A stretch of DNA of 64,000 bases, taken from the NCBI RefSeq assembly GCF_023078275.1, contig NC_062977.1:15707118-15771117 (forward strand), written 5' to 3'. The DNA comes from Leguminivora glycinivorella. Taxonomy: Eukaryota; Arthropoda; Insecta; Lepidoptera; Tortricidae. The notes below the pieces were generated by a model. That model saw only the letters and a list, made by a program, of their open reading frames with translations, was not told where the DNA came from and made no database searches. Below are positions 23,701 through 34,395 of the stretch, piece after piece (position 1 is the first letter of the stretch; each line of letters begins with the position of its first letter). A program made the translations under genes and the position numbers.

Positions 23701-26700
23701 GAAAATATATATATAATAATGTCCTGAATGGTATAAGACTTCACTTACCAACTCTAATATTTTGTTAGGTGTTTTAGGGCCAATATTAGACATTTTTAAA
23801 ATATCATTAAACCCATGGATGAAAATGACCCAAAATGCATATGTACATCGGCAACCACGTTGTTTTTATATAGATACAAATAATTTCTTCTCGAATATTT
23901 CTTTGACTGAACACTGCTTAAAAATAGAAATACCTAAATTTCGAGCTAAGCAGGTACCTAGGACGACCCAAAATATTATTTTTATATTTGATCAATAGTC
24001 TAAAAACTATATGCAAAAAAGAAGCAACGTGAATATTATCGAAACCTCAAAAGCTATCGCTACCCGACTACAGTGAGATACTGGCGATGAACTGAACAAT
24101 AAGAAACGTCATTTTCGTGATCTGCCAAAACTTCGTTACTATGGCAACGAGTGACAAAAGAAGGTTGCTTACCTTTAGCAGCGTGATTTGATCAGGCTGC
24201 GAGATCTTGGCGAAGCCCGGGAGGCCCTTGGCGAACTCCACGATGAGCTGAACGGTAAGGATCGTCATCTCCGTGATCTGTCGGAACGGCGTGTCTGTCT
24301 CTTCATCCTCGTCGTCTGCTTGTTGCCACGTCTGTCGAAAAATTTGAAAAATTATTATTCTTATGTATTTTTGACTGATAAAATACCAAATTCATTTAGT
24401 TATTACGAGCACTTTTAGAGATGCAACGGTCAATATTTAACTATCTGATAGATAGACGTGGAAAAGAAAGCACGGCTTAGCCTGCCTGCTTATAGAATTT
24501 CATACATTAATAGAAGGGTATATATTTTGCGTCCCGTCGCTATTGCGGTATCAAAGACTTTTAACTTATATTTTTAAGTAAATATAAAAAAAAGAAAAAT
24601 AAGGATGAGCCGTTTTTGAGTGTCTTTATAACTTTTAATGTTGACAAGTAAGGGCCACCATTATGAGAGCAAACTTCTGGGTTATGAACTTATATATCTC
24701 TTATACCTTTAGGTATTTACGCCAAAATCTACCCTATTATATCTTCAAGTAATCTACTACCTATGTGCCAACTCTAAGTTAATATCGTTCTTTGAAGATG
24801 TAATTAACAGATTATTCCGAGAATTTTGTCTGCGGATATTACGCTACGTATACACTTGTGGTACCTACTAATAAGCGTCCGGAAATCGAAGAAAATATTA
24901 CTTTCTAAGAATACCCTACATAACTTGCTCCACAAAATATTCTTACAATATTATGTAGATAAAATACACAGCTATCCTTCGATTTGGGCAAGCTATTTAT
25001 GGATTTGCCAGAGATTATTTTTGTGGCATAAGAGATTGATGATATGGATCTGAATAATATTACTTATTAGTTTTAGCAAGCCATTGTGATAGTCCAAGAA
25101 CGTCATTGGACAGTATTTCCTAGATTTATCCTAACTACCCATCCCATATAAATAAAGCATAGCGGGAGAAGAGAACCTATGAACCCAATATCTAGATCAA
25201 ATCGCCCTAAGAATACGAATTGAAGGACTTACATTTAAAACGTTTTCCAAAAAAATGTCCTTCTAGTAGGGAATAGACAGCGTCATTCATGATAATTACA
25301 ATTTGGTGCCGTGACCAGGATGACGTCCTTTTGCATGCTCAACCACAGGTAATATGGATTACCAACTTTAATTTTGACAATCCTACATAGCCGAAAGGGA
25401 TAGTGCTATAAAAGAGAACAACGCGATTCGTCCCTGAATCGCTGCCAACTTCGGCTGTGTAGGAAGTATCTTGTAAAATGTTATTTATGCTGTGACTAAA
25501 AAAATATCTTAACTGTGTAACCCTCTTGAGATCCCCTTCGAAAGGCTGCTCATATGATCTTTATAGTAGGGAACAGACAGCCTCATACAATTTGGTGCCG
25601 TGACCAGGATGAAGTCATTTTGCATACTCAACCACAGATAAGATGAATTACCTACGTTAATTTGGACAATCCTATATAGCCGAAAGGGGTACAGGGATAG
25701 TGTTATAGAAAAGAACAACGTGATTCGTCCCTGAATCGCTGCCAACTTTAGATGTGTATGAAGTGTCTTGTGTGTTTGTGAGAGAAAGAGAGAGAGAGAG
25801 AGAGAAATATCTCACCTGCGTAACCCTCTTGAGGTCCTCTTCGGAAGGCTGCTCATACCCGTCCTGGTACCAGACGAGCCTGGCGATGAGGTACTGCTGG
25901 TTGGGGGTGAGCGCCGGGATGTTCTTCAGCCGGTTCTGCTCCAGGAGCTTGTCCGACAGGAACCGCGGCACCACTTCGTGCTGCAAACATTCCAGCTTCA
26001 CGTAGGAAACATTGGTTGGTTAGCGTTTCTGAACGAAACGGTGCTTCACTCTTTTTGATTTATAAGCCGCTAAGGTCAATATGGAGAAGACCGACAGATA
26101 CTGATGTAACATTTTTGATTTGTAAGACTTAGCAGATATGGGCAAAGGGAAGGTGAGCTCCCTCTGTTCTACTGCCCGTCTTTGACAAGAAGAAGTTTCC
26201 AAACGCATGGAAAGATAGACGATCTTGTCCAAATTGATTTTATTATTTTGACTTATAAAGACTAATCCTAATAGTTTGAGCAACTTTTTGTTGATGGCGA
26301 TTACGATGTACATATATATGTATCAATCATATGTACGTAATTCTTTCGAAATAGAATTGTTGCTTTTGTGAGCAAAAAGTCATTGAGAGAAATCATTTAA
26401 ACTATGTTTTCAAGTTTTTAAAAGTGCAAAGACATTAAGATATGTTTTTGTGGAATAGTCCGACTCTCTAGAGGAAATATACTGGACAGTCGAGAATCAG
26501 GTTTTGTGGAAACTTCGTTGTTTATGATATGTAAAATTCGAAGTTACTTATAATTAATCGATTAGATATGGGAAATAAATGGGCAGCAAAAAACGAACGA
26601 TTCGCAATGAATTATTATTCGCTAAATATTCAATACAGACTTGATGTGTTTGAAATCCACATACTAGTATTATAAATGGGAAAGTGTGTGTGACTGTTTG

Positions 26701-29046
26701 TTTGTCCGCCTTTCACGGCAAAAACGGAGCTATGAATTGTCGTGATTTTTTAAGTGGAGATAGTTGAAGGGATGGAGAGTGACATAGGCTACTCTTGTCT
26801 CTTTCTAACGCGAGCGAAGCCGCGGGCAAAAGCTAGTATTTTTTATAACTTTAAAATTATAAAACTTTGAAGTCAAAGTCAAATGTTGGGTCAACATACT
26901 AAATAATTGTTGAAATATGTGTAAACATATAAATAATTTAAGTTTCACGTAGCCGACATGCAATTTGCATTCCAAATTGTATTTAAAATTGTCCAATATA
27001 TCGTCAGCAAAAAAACGGAATATAAATTCGATTTCAATGTGAATATAAAGATGAAGGCCCTTGTTATATAGTTGGAAACAAGATCTCGGAGAATGAAATC
27101 TGATCTTCCATTTGGGTACGTAAGGCATGAGTTGTGTTGATTTATCAGGGTTGAAGATCAGTTAATCTCCAGTGCGGTTTAAGTGACCGCCTTGTGTTTA
27201 ATCACGGAGTTATATCTTAACAGACGTCGTATGTATCACGTTTTATATCGTATCTAACCATTGTATGGATATAGTGTTTGAATTTCTAAGAAAGCATATA
27301 TTTCGAAAACATTTTTATTGTTTACCGTTTTGTAAAGAAGTTGTATTTAGTATTGTTTCATTTTAAGAAACGATTTCACGGTTTTGTTCTAATTCATCGG
27401 TGATATTATGTCATAGAGCTATTAATTGTTTGCTAAACCACTTTCAATTACTTAGTTTAAAACCAGTTTTAAAATCGACATACAAAAGAAATATCGTCGA
27501 TCATCAAAAGAGTTATCTGACAATCTGACGCCTTCCGAGTTATTTCTAGAGCAAATTCTTCAGCCCTTAAGATATGATATGTATGACTATCTGTTTTACT
27601 AATAAAGACGCATCAATACTTACAATTCTAGCTGCCTCCGGCGGCGGGGGATCACACTGCATGATTGGCGGCATATGGTCATCAACCGTCGTCGTGCTGA
27701 CCGGCAGTTTGTCCTTCTCCCTCTGAGCTTTCTTCTCTTTCCTTTTTATCGCACACTGGTTCTCTGGGACGACGCACTCTGGCCTCATGCCGACCCCTAG
27801 GCACTTCTTTAGCCGACACTCTTGGCATTTCCGTCGCATATACATGTCCATTTCGCATGAGTGACCGAATTTGCAAATGTATACAGCGTTTTTGGTGACA
27901 CTCCGCCTGAAGAAACCTGGAATGTTCGGAATTTGTCGTTAATTTATTGGTGTGACAGGAATGGTGAAAAAAATTGGCAGTCTCGTGTTTTATTAGAGAC
28001 TAAATGCATGACTATCAATTTACCAAAAAATATAAACAGTTGTTCATCAAATCTCATATCTCTTTTGTGTGGTTTTTGCAATTTTGTTTTAATTTTCAAT
28101 CAGTTTGCTTCAAATACACATTGAGCCAATTTGGTGTTCAATTTCAATCATGTCACATGATAGTTGACACAAAAATGGTGTAAAAATCAATATATTGAAC
28201 ATTGTCATATTGTCTTTGTCTAAAATAACGGTGAATTTAATGATATGATGTGACATGACAGTTTTTTTGCTAACGTACCTATTGTGTTTGCGATAAGATA
28301 ATGTATTGGTGCTTAGACACAAACGCAAGGTTGACTGAAAGGCAAGGTTCATTGACAGCGCTCGGCTCTGCTTTTGGAAGCAATCTTAACTCTACGTGCA
28401 ATATTGAGACCCAATGTGATTTTCATACCAATTTGATCCGGTTTGAAACACGGTTTGAATGTCGACCTCCATTGAATTTTACGACCGAAATAACGCTTAA
28501 TAGTGTCAATTGGAAGTAATTATATCAAATACTAGTCATATTTAAGACGTAGAAGGCATAGTGGTTCATCACTCGTTTATCATCAGATGAAATCGTCGAG
28601 GGATGGTTGTACGCTGGCGCCGATGGACGATAGCGTCAGTGAATCAAGAGGCAGACGTGCTGCAGACAGCCATTGTGACGTCTCGTCTCGACTATATGAA
28701 TACAAAATGCACGCGCATCCACCTCGACATAATGCGCCAATTCACCACTGAATTGGCACGCTCGTGGGCGACCAGGGCAAGGACGTCTAGCTAGCAACAG
28801 GGGCAGTAATGAAGGTCACACCTACGTAAGGATACTTGGCGTTCCATTTTAGGTTACGTACGCTTGTTGTCTTACCTTTACACCCTTCACACGTGAGCGC
28901 ATTGTAGTGGTATCCGGAGGCTCGGTCTCCGCAGACCAGGCAAAGCTCTTCCTGCTGCCGCGGCGCCGGGCCCTTCTTCTGTCTCCGCGCCTCGCCATCT
29001 GTACTGCACCCGTTTATACTGGACGCCGGCGACAGCTCCTCGCGAC
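14452..29046 (-). CDS. EcR: Ecdysone receptor, common exons (DNA-binding and ligand-binding domains); N-terminus missing
   Basis: Nuclear receptor that dimerises with ultraspiracle, binds ecdysteroids and drives moulting and metamorphosis genes in the nucleus. Exons, 5' to 3': 28876-29046, 27624-27916, 25816-25995, 24173-24331, 15161-15383, 14452-14750. Joined, they give 440 residues with one open frame and GT..AG borders. The DBD starts LCLVCGDRASGYHYNAL. The P-box CEGCK-G is split by the first intron, followed by FFRRSVTKNAVYICKFGHSC and the second finger CQECRLKKC. The hinge carries KRKEKKAQREKDK. The LBD includes [57 protein letters not shown] and the AF-2 helix PPFLEEIWDV, then a short F-domain ending VLESAANL. 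Isoform-specific A/B exons, which splice into the SGR|EELSP junction of the family, are not seen. Confidence 0.97.
14889..14996. mobile_element. Short MITE (gcaccaac family) in EcR intron 5
   Basis: ggcccacatgcaccaac at the left and gttggtgcaagtggccc at the right are near-perfect inverted repeats, with gttagggttagtggg and gggttaaccct blocks inside. This matches a MITE family abundant in Lepidoptera. It occupies about a quarter of the 410-bp last intron. Confidence 0.65.
15161..15383 (-). CDS. EcR: EcR exon: ligand-binding domain, helices 5-8
   Basis: The acceptor attttccag precedes ACSSEVMMLRVARRYD. The exon contains [20 protein letters not shown] and ends LLTAVVIFS plus one base, donor GTAACT. 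Confidence 0.96.
15520..15755. repeat. Ubiquitous lepidopteran repeat (tcacgcctgtatcccataaa type)
   Basis: Conserved blocks ataatcacgcctgtatccc, cagtgccactcttggcaaa, cgccacaatttaacccatat and gacacccacgggaagaaagg match a repeat I know from many moth genomes. Class unknown, no coding capacity. It lies in EcR intron 4. Confidence 0.65.
16122..16327. mobile_element. MITE with ggtacagcggggcaaat termini
   Basis: ggtacagcggggcaaat at 16122-16138 is the reverse complement of atttgccccgctgtacc at about 16310-16326. The interior is non-coding. It lies in EcR intron 4. Confidence 0.75.
16920..17110. repeat. Dispersed repeat with tatcgcacttacaaatagtg motif
   Basis: The block tatcgcacttacaaatagtg, followed by gggacggtcaga and gtttatcg-like sequence, recurs at 37755-37835. 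Ends not defined. Confidence 0.5.
17111..18360. other. EcR intron 4, segment without recognised element
   Basis: AT-rich. A 78-codon plus-strand frame (17320-17556) rich in Lys, Asn and Ile has no recognised family. Confidence 0.3.
18368..18905 (-). repeat. Lepidopteran interspersed repeat with GACAGACG satellite, divergent reversed copy
   Basis: It runs from tttttagggttccgtagtca, through a tgtctgtccgtccgtccg tract, to cgctcttggccggtttttt. This is the same architecture as 4378-4964 and 57211-57804 in opposite orientation, but clearly diverged. Confidence 0.75.
19130..19700 (-). repeat. Left member of an inverted pair of about 0.55-kb repeats
   Basis: Blocks such as aaagctgcaacccgactgac, ccgaccgtcggtctacc and ggtcctagcgcgctgagatt reappear in reverse complement at 21775-22315. 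A long open frame across it (19111-19587, minus) is explained by low-complexity Phe/Lys runs. Confidence 0.75.
19858..20000 (+). repeat. tRNA-derived SINE-like sequence
   Basis: It contains ttagctcagtcgtacgagg, resembling a polymerase III A box, and, 60 bases on, gggtttcgaatcccgg, resembling a B box/T-loop with one extra T. A T-rich tail follows. No acceptor stem can be formed, so it is not a functional tRNA. Confidence 0.5.
20041..21220. other. EcR intron 4, spacer between inverted repeats
   Basis: No gene recognised. It starts with a small hairpin accgagcgaagctcggt near 20044. Confidence 0.3.
21225..21765. repeat. Foldback repeat with about 200-bp arms
   Basis: Blocks aaatttgtatggagg, ccgtaacggtaggaaaaagg and aaatggctgcctttg in the left arm (about 21260-21380) occur as reverse complements in the right arm (about 21600-21720). 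It adjoins the right member of the larger inverted pair. Confidence 0.75.
21775..22315 (+). repeat. Right member of an inverted pair of about 0.55-kb repeats
   Basis: Reverse-complement counterpart of 19130-19700, 2.1 kb away, sharing aatctcagcgcgctaggacc, gtagaccgacggtcgg and gttgcagctttatatt. Confidence 0.75.
22320..22495 (-). mobile_element. Non-autonomous Helitron-like element (Lep1-type), copy 3
   Basis: In reverse: the 3' end gcaaaagctag is seen as ctagcttttgc at 22320, and the 5' end tccatactaatattataaat at 22476-22495. The internal gagtgacataggctac block is present. It abuts the inverted repeat to its left. Confidence 0.75.
23021..23152. mobile_element. 132-bp MITE with perfect 21-bp inverted termini
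   Basis: 23021-23041 (gtgcattagggtaattccga...) is the exact reverse complement of 23132-23152. Further aattccga/tcggaatt motifs lie inside. It is in EcR intron 4. Confidence 0.88.
24084..24131 (-). pseudogene. Degenerate partial copy of the EcR helix-3 exon
   Basis: Ungapped alignment with the exon at 24240-24287 gives 37 matches in 48, and 10 of the 11 differences are transitions. On the minus strand it reads FWQITKMTFLIVQFIA against [16 protein letters not shown] in the exon, then hits a stop. It lies 41 bases past the exon donor, in the same orientation, and lacks both splice sites. Confidence 0.7.
24173..24331 (-). CDS. EcR: EcR exon: ligand-binding domain, helix 3 region
   Basis: 53 codons, phase 0, from TWQQADDEDEETDTPFRQIT to ISQPDQITLLK, donor GTAAGC. 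It includes the nuclear-receptor signature stretch FAKGLPGF. A 48-bp degenerate match lies 41 bases beyond the donor. Confidence 0.96.
25515..25557 (-). pseudogene. Decayed copy of the last 14 codons of an EcR exon
   Basis: Minus-strand translation YEQPFEGDLKRVTQ against [14 protein letters not shown] in the functional exon, still in frame. The donor GTGAGA has become TTAAGA, so the copy cannot be spliced as the original is. Confidence 0.85.
25787..25806. repeat. (GA)n microsatellite
   Basis: A run of about 10 GA repeats 10 bases beyond the donor of the EcR exon at 25816. The equivalent place in the older duplicate lacks it, so it expanded after duplication. Confidence 0.85.
25816..25995 (-). 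CDS. EcR: EcR exon: ligand-binding domain, first helices
   Basis: 60 codons, phase 0 at both ends, from LECLQHEVVPRFLSDKLLE to [10 protein letters not shown], donor GTGAGA. A degenerate copy of its last 14 codons lies in the following intron at about 25515-25557. Confidence 0.95.
26656..26836 (+). mobile_element. Non-autonomous Helitron-like element (Lep1-type), copy 2
   Basis: Starts tccacatactagtattataa and ends cgcgggcaaaagctag, the CTAG-type Helitron 3' end, with the cgcgagcgaagccgcg hairpin just before. It lies in EcR intron 2. Confidence 0.8.
27624..27916 (-). CDS. EcR: EcR exon: second zinc finger and hinge
   Basis: The acceptor acattccag leads into G-FFRRSVTKNAVYICKFGH. The exon holds the D-box and the CQECRLKKCLGVGM finger, then the basic hinge, and ends PPPPEAARI at donor GTAAGT. 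Confidence 0.96.
27917..28875. other. EcR intron splitting the two zinc fingers
   Basis: 959 bp separating TCEGCK from GFFRRS, the usual intron position in nuclear receptor DBDs. No repeat recognised. Confidence 0.6.
28876..29046 (-). CDS. EcR: EcR exon: end of A/B region and first zinc finger
   Basis: The acceptor gttacag precedes GTCGCGAG. It begins with two bases of a split codon, then REELSPASSINGCSTDGEAR, and ends TCEGCK plus one base at donor GTAAGA. This is the first exon shared by EcR isoforms. Its phase-2 entry must match the unseen A/B exons. Confidence 0.95.
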
Positions 29047-30627
29047 CTGTAACAATTTATAAAGGAATGTTAATGTTGTTTACGCTGCAACTGCGCAGAA
29101 AGATTCGAACGAGTCCGGTGGCCCAGCGGCATCTAAAATCGGACGCTATAAAATTTGCATACATTTCATGAACCATTTATCGAGTCGGCGGGCGAGTGAA
29201 GATCGTTTATTTTTCATTTTTACATGCGGGGCGATGTTCCTTCGCCGAAGATGTTTATGAAGCGAATTGCTCGCAAGTGATTTTCGGCAGTCGGGTGAGC
29301 GTTTCCTGCCCAAACAAAAGCTGGCTAGGGCCATGCCACGCATAGCAATAAGGGAGTACGCCCATTTATGTATTCAAGACGTAGAAGAGTCGGGTGATGG
29401 AAATGTAATGGCAATTGTCACTCAGCAGTCGGAACTCCTTATATAGTAAGCAGACGCAATATAACGAGATTCTTATGACTTGGCCACCTACTTCCTAAAT
29501 AAGATTCGGTTACCGGTCAATAACAAAATGAGGAAACTTAAAAGGGAAAGCATACAAAATTGTCATGAAAACGGCGTGGGTGTCCCATGTAATATAGTAA
29601 CGTAAACAAAAGGAAAAACAGAGATGATCAAACACCCGACGGGACAATAAGCACATTTAAGAGGGAGGGGTCAATTTAAGCCTGTTGTCCCATTAGTTTT
29701 ATTTGCTTTTTTATTATGTCCATTAGACGTCTCGGGTCGGTGGCCGGTTGCCGTACCTGGTTGCGCAACGGCCAGAAATGGCCGCCGCCAAAAAACTAGT
29801 TCCACGTGGGACCCGATCTCGAGGCCACGACTGCCTCGGTTCTTCATACCGATCTCATAACATTCACTCCCACAGTCGACCAAAACTTATTACTAGACTC
29901 GTCATAATAAGTTTGCTCTTTGCTCAGTCGTTTAAGACTGTTCTAGCGCTAATGGAAATTCTTTTTTTATGAATGCGTCTTTAGATAATTTAAATGGAAG
30001 GCAGTCTTGTTTGTTCAGCGATAAAAATATGTACATCAATAAAGAGGTCAAGTGCGGCGTTTATCGCTATTTGAGTGATGAGTGCCTAGTACCTACGCCC
30101 ACCTCCTGCACTGACCTGGCTCGCATTACTATATTCTCCTGTTGGAGTTAATTACCATTCCAATAAAAATGGTCACGTTGGGTGATGTGAGATACTTTAT
30201 AACATAACTTGAGATTCACAAACATCTAAACTTCAAATAAGTACAATCAACGTACCTGTATCTTTCCCTGGCTACTTCGAAGAATGGTGATTTGTTATTT
30301 TATAAAATATGAGGAAAAGGCTAGTCACGTCCGTTTGCACAATCTCGGATCAGATCCATTGTCAACTATCGAGGTCAGGTTGAATTTCACGACTCTCTTC
30401 TATCAAAAGCTACTGGCCAGAGTCAAGAGATCAATCTGACCGTGTTGGCAACGTGGTAGGTTTTTATTGTTTAATATTATTATAGATAAGAGCGGTCGTC
30501 GTCCTCCTTCGAGAAGCGATTACGGATTGCGAACGATAAATAATATTTTCGTGGACAATGACGCAATCTTAGAGGGCCGTCCGGTGAAAGTATAGGAGAC
30601 AAAACCTTTGGGCTTAACCGTTTGGGC
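29047..30627. other. Region upstream of the first common EcR exon
   Basis: Presumed 5' intron of EcR. No isoform-specific exon, RNA gene or named repeat recognised. Confidence 0.35.
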
Positions 30628-31543
30628 TAGAGATGGGTAGGGGTGAGTAAATACTGAGTATTTACCCGTAATTTACTCAAAGCACCGAGTAAATACTCGT
30701 ATTTACTCATTTGGGTGAGTAGAAACTGTTACCTAAAAATAATTTAAAAAATGAGATTTAAGTACTTAGTCGTGTTTATTTTAACTGTGTGGACATGTTT
30801 AAATGATATTTATATTATTAGAAGCTTATGGGAGTCTTAGTTTGTCGAAAGAGAGGTAATCATTGTGAGAAAAAAAATAGTGATAATGTTTAGTTAGCAG
30901 TTTTGTTTTAAAAAAGCAGGTATTTACAGTAAAAGTATGAGACTTAAATTAAATTGATGTTCTAGATAACGGCATGACGTTCGGAAGTGATTGTTAATGT
31001 GGCACTTACGACCTTTTATTAAGGGTTTTCTAAAGAAAACTCAAAAATGGTTCAGCTGATGACATTTAAAGTACTAGTTTTGTGTTTTGTATTATATGGG
31101 CAATCATTTGACGGTTTCTGGATATTTTTCCATCAACGAATTCGAAAGTTATAAAGGTATAAACATTATTTCGGCCTTAATTATCGTTTTATTCCAAAAC
31201 TGTTCATATTATTAAAAAACTTTTTTAGAAACATTCAATTAATTTTTAAAGACCTATCAGATGATGTATAACACACTGGTAATTTCTGAATTTTATTTTT
31301 GTGAAAAATAGTTACATGTATGGAGAGCACGTCTTTAAAATAAAATTCATATAAATTTGATTACTTAACTTAGTAGCCGATATTAAAATACACCAATATT
31401 TCTAATTTGTATTTCCATTTCAGCACGCTAAATAGTTTATACCCACCAATTTGAGTAAAAACGAGTAAATACGGGTATTTTGAGTAAATACTGAGTATTT
31501 ACTCGATATTTACTCTTGAGTATTTACTCACTACCCATCTCTA
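30628..31543. mobile_element. Non-autonomous hAT-type DNA transposon, 916 bp
   Basis: A perfect 13-bp TIR, tagagatgggtag at 30628-30640 and ctacccatctcta at 31531-31543, flanked by an exact 8-bp duplication gtttgggc at 30620-30627 and 31544-31551. Both subterminal zones are dense in gagtaaatactgagtattta-type palindromic motifs. No transposase frame remains. Confidence 0.92.
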
Positions 31544-31551
31544 GTTTGGGC

Positions 31552-32000
31552 CGACCTGTCCGGCCGAATGATAATTAGATTCTGTGAGCTGTATGCTCTA
31601 ATATGAAATTAAAATGGATTGGGCGAAATGGAAAATAAAAATGTTATAACGTACTTTGATTAATTTGTAGTAACTACGTAATAACTCGACTAGGGAACAA
31701 ATCAAATTATTTTGTTGAATATTTTTTTTTTTTACGTAATAATTGTTTACTCTTTGGTTTTTAAATATTTAAGTATAATCTGAGCTAATTCACGTAGATG
31801 GCCTGATGTATGAGTAACAAGACACTATAGATTAATACACTTCAGCTGTTCTAAAATTCAATCAATAATACATTAAATTAAGCAAAATACGGCGTAATTG
31901 TGTGTATTACTAGTAACCTGATTACAGCAATGTTTTATCAAATCAGTGTTCATGAAAAAGAAAGCTAATCAAAAGTTGAATGCACGGATGACCGAGTCAC
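31552..32000. other. Presumed EcR 5' intron, no feature recognised
   Basis: AT-rich and featureless by eye. Confidence 0.3.
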
Positions 32001-32001
32001 T

Positions 32002-32235
32002 GTGTTATGTTATGCCTCAGCTGTTCAGTGTGTTGCGCTCGCGCATCGGATGGAAGGTCTAGTTCGTGGCGCGTCGGTGGCGTTCGGCCACGGTCGGGTC
32101 CTCGAGCGAGAGGCTAGAGCGAGCGGCAAGCGGGGCGCGAGCGACGACCGGGGGCAGCGTGCGGCCTTGACTCTTAAGTCCCCTCCCCGCTCGCTTCTCC
32201 GCGCCCCGCTCACAGCGCAGCCACATTATTTATGA
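32002..32235. promoter_or_regulatory. GC-rich island, candidate promoter or 5' non-coding exon
   Basis: About 230 bp of markedly GC- and CpG-rich sequence in an AT-rich region, open on both strands because of composition. No convincing TATA box or donor was identified. Such islands upstream of insect developmental genes often mark promoters or first exons, which is an inference here. Confidence 0.3.
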
Positions 32236-34230
32236 TAGCATCAGAGCTCGAAGCAAACTCGCGATTCTCTACCAACTATATACTAATAATAACTCGTTTT
32301 TCCTCTCACGCGACTCGCCTTTTTGCTCGATATACTTACTTCTTTAAACCACAATTCTATCGGAATTAAGTACCCATTAAAACACAACGCCATGTTTTAT
32401 AATGGGAACGTAAGCCGCTCTGCGAGGCACGTAGGCAGAATTCGATTAAACAATACGCGAAACTTTCTACTGTGACCGACAGACAACGCAACCATTTCGC
32501 AGGCGGGTCGCGTCAGCGAATAGTGAAAGTTGCCCAAAATATTGCACAACGTTTCTGCACATAGCACACGTAATTCAAATTCGGGTGTGGCGAAAGTAAG
32601 CCTACGACCACGTGAGCTGTAATCGGGGACATTGTAAAAGTAAAACTTTCCTTGCGTGCAAGACTTTAATCTTGTTGGAAATCGTACAAGCATTAATCAA
32701 GTTTTTATTTTACAGAGAATGACAACGAGATCTCGGACTAATTAATAATGATTGTGAAAATCGAGCAGCATTCCTTTAGCTGTCCATCCGCTGATGCACA
32801 ATGGTCGGGGAAAAACTGCAGAAAAAAGTGCACGTAAGATGCATCGGCTGGGCGGAGTTCGGCTCGCGTTCTTACTTTCTACGATACTTTCTAGCAAGAG
32901 ATGTGGGCCGGAGCCGCGCAACTGGAGCGATCGGTTTCTCTACGCCGGGAAAATTGGATTGAAATAGAAATCGCGAGGTGAAAATGGCCATTTTCTCGCA
33001 CGCTATCGTGGAAACTGTTTTGATATAGCGATTGGGAGGAAGCGTGGCTGTCGGAGGGATCTTTTAGGAGGGCGGACGCGGCATGTGAAAGTGTTTACAT
33101 CCGGCAGTTGGAGCGCAGTGTGTCCGGACTCTGGACACAGTGGGCGGCGGCCTATTCCTGAACTAAAAATCTGGCGTAGGTATCGATGGTAATGGCGGTA
33201 TCTATCTAGCTTTGAAGGCGGTATCTAAGTACGTAGATAGGTAGGTATTATATCTAGTAACAATATTATAATAAATCAAGAGCACAAACAGATTACCAAG
33301 CTACTTAGTTACGAATCGTGCTTAAACCATCGATTTATATGTTTATTGCTTCGTGCTGTAAATTTAAATTAGGCTATTGCCACCTAATATTCTAGTCATG
33401 GGCTCTACGAGGGTTTTAAATGATAAAGTTATGTAAAGATGAAACGAGTCGTGGGATATTGAAACTTTGTATTTTAATGAAGGAATTAAGCATAAAGCAG
33501 TTAACATCGACGTGGCTCCATTAAACCTCTCTAGTACTTAAGTTGTGTCTCGTGACGCGACAGGAATTCTTGAGATACCTCGCTCAAGTAAAATAGAAAG
33601 CGGTTCGATCACTATAACAAACGTAAACATATGATGGCATAGGAACCCCAACTGATTTTTTTATTGGTCAATATTACACACTCCCTCTCTTTTACCCATG
33701 GTGTTCTATTAGACGAAAGCATGCTTTGTCTCTGTCTGCCCCCTAATTTAGTGAGCAGTCGTGGTGAACCCACGCCTTTTCGAGTAAACATGGGAATGGT
33801 TAGGTAAATAGAGAACCGGGGGAGTTATAATTAGAATAAGTACTGCACGGTTCCTTACTGCAAGTTTCGAGCGGCTTTTAACGAAGATAACTTGAAACAT
33901 GCTTTTAAATTAATTATCGTACAGATGGTCCTTAAGAGTCCGTTAAGTTCTGTTCCATGTTATTCTGATAGGATAGAAAGTTAGAATTTTACCTGCTATT
34001 AAAACTTTTTAATACAATGTCAAAGAACTCTTTCCAAGTGACGCCGGGAAACTTTGTTTGGATTTAATTTATATACTCGAGTAGCAGACTGACAATGTTC
34101 AATGTAAAAGTTATTATAACAAGGCACAAAACGCGTATTATGTAGAAGAACAATTTAGGCTCAATCTTTTACATCAAATTCTTGAAAACACAATGACTAT
34201 TTATTCTACACGTGATGTATTTATGTTTCT
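32236..34230. other. Presumed EcR 5' intron, mixed composition
   Basis: No gene recognised. A second moderately GC-rich patch lies at about 32830-33150. Confidence 0.3.
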
Positions 34231-34234
34231 ATTC

Positions 34235-34395
34235 TAGAAAACAATAAATTGAGCTCAATGCAGTCAACAGCAGCTTACATAAATCTCAATCAAAGCCTAT
34301 TAAACCTATCACAATCTATTCTAGTACTAGTTGTCCTAGACGTAAGCCATGAACGACCTTGCCCCGTTGAGCGCACCTTTGCGAAAAAGGTTATG
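34235..34395 (+). repeat. Duplicated segment, copy A (ttgagctcaatg...gaccttgccccg)
   Basis: Shares ttgagctcaatg, tttgtcctag-like and ccatgaacgaccttgccccg blocks in the same order with 35245-35400. Confidence 0.6.

Larger units (their letters stand above)
25265..25863 (-). repeat. Tandem duplication, 300-bp period, including the 3' end of an EcR exon
   Basis: 25265-25557 aligns with 25565-25863 throughout: tagtagggaa-agacag, caatttggtgccgtgaccag, gattcgtccctgaatcgctg, then intron/exon border sequence. The unit nearer the exon includes the true donor and last exon codons. The other carries a decayed copy. Confidence 0.9.
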
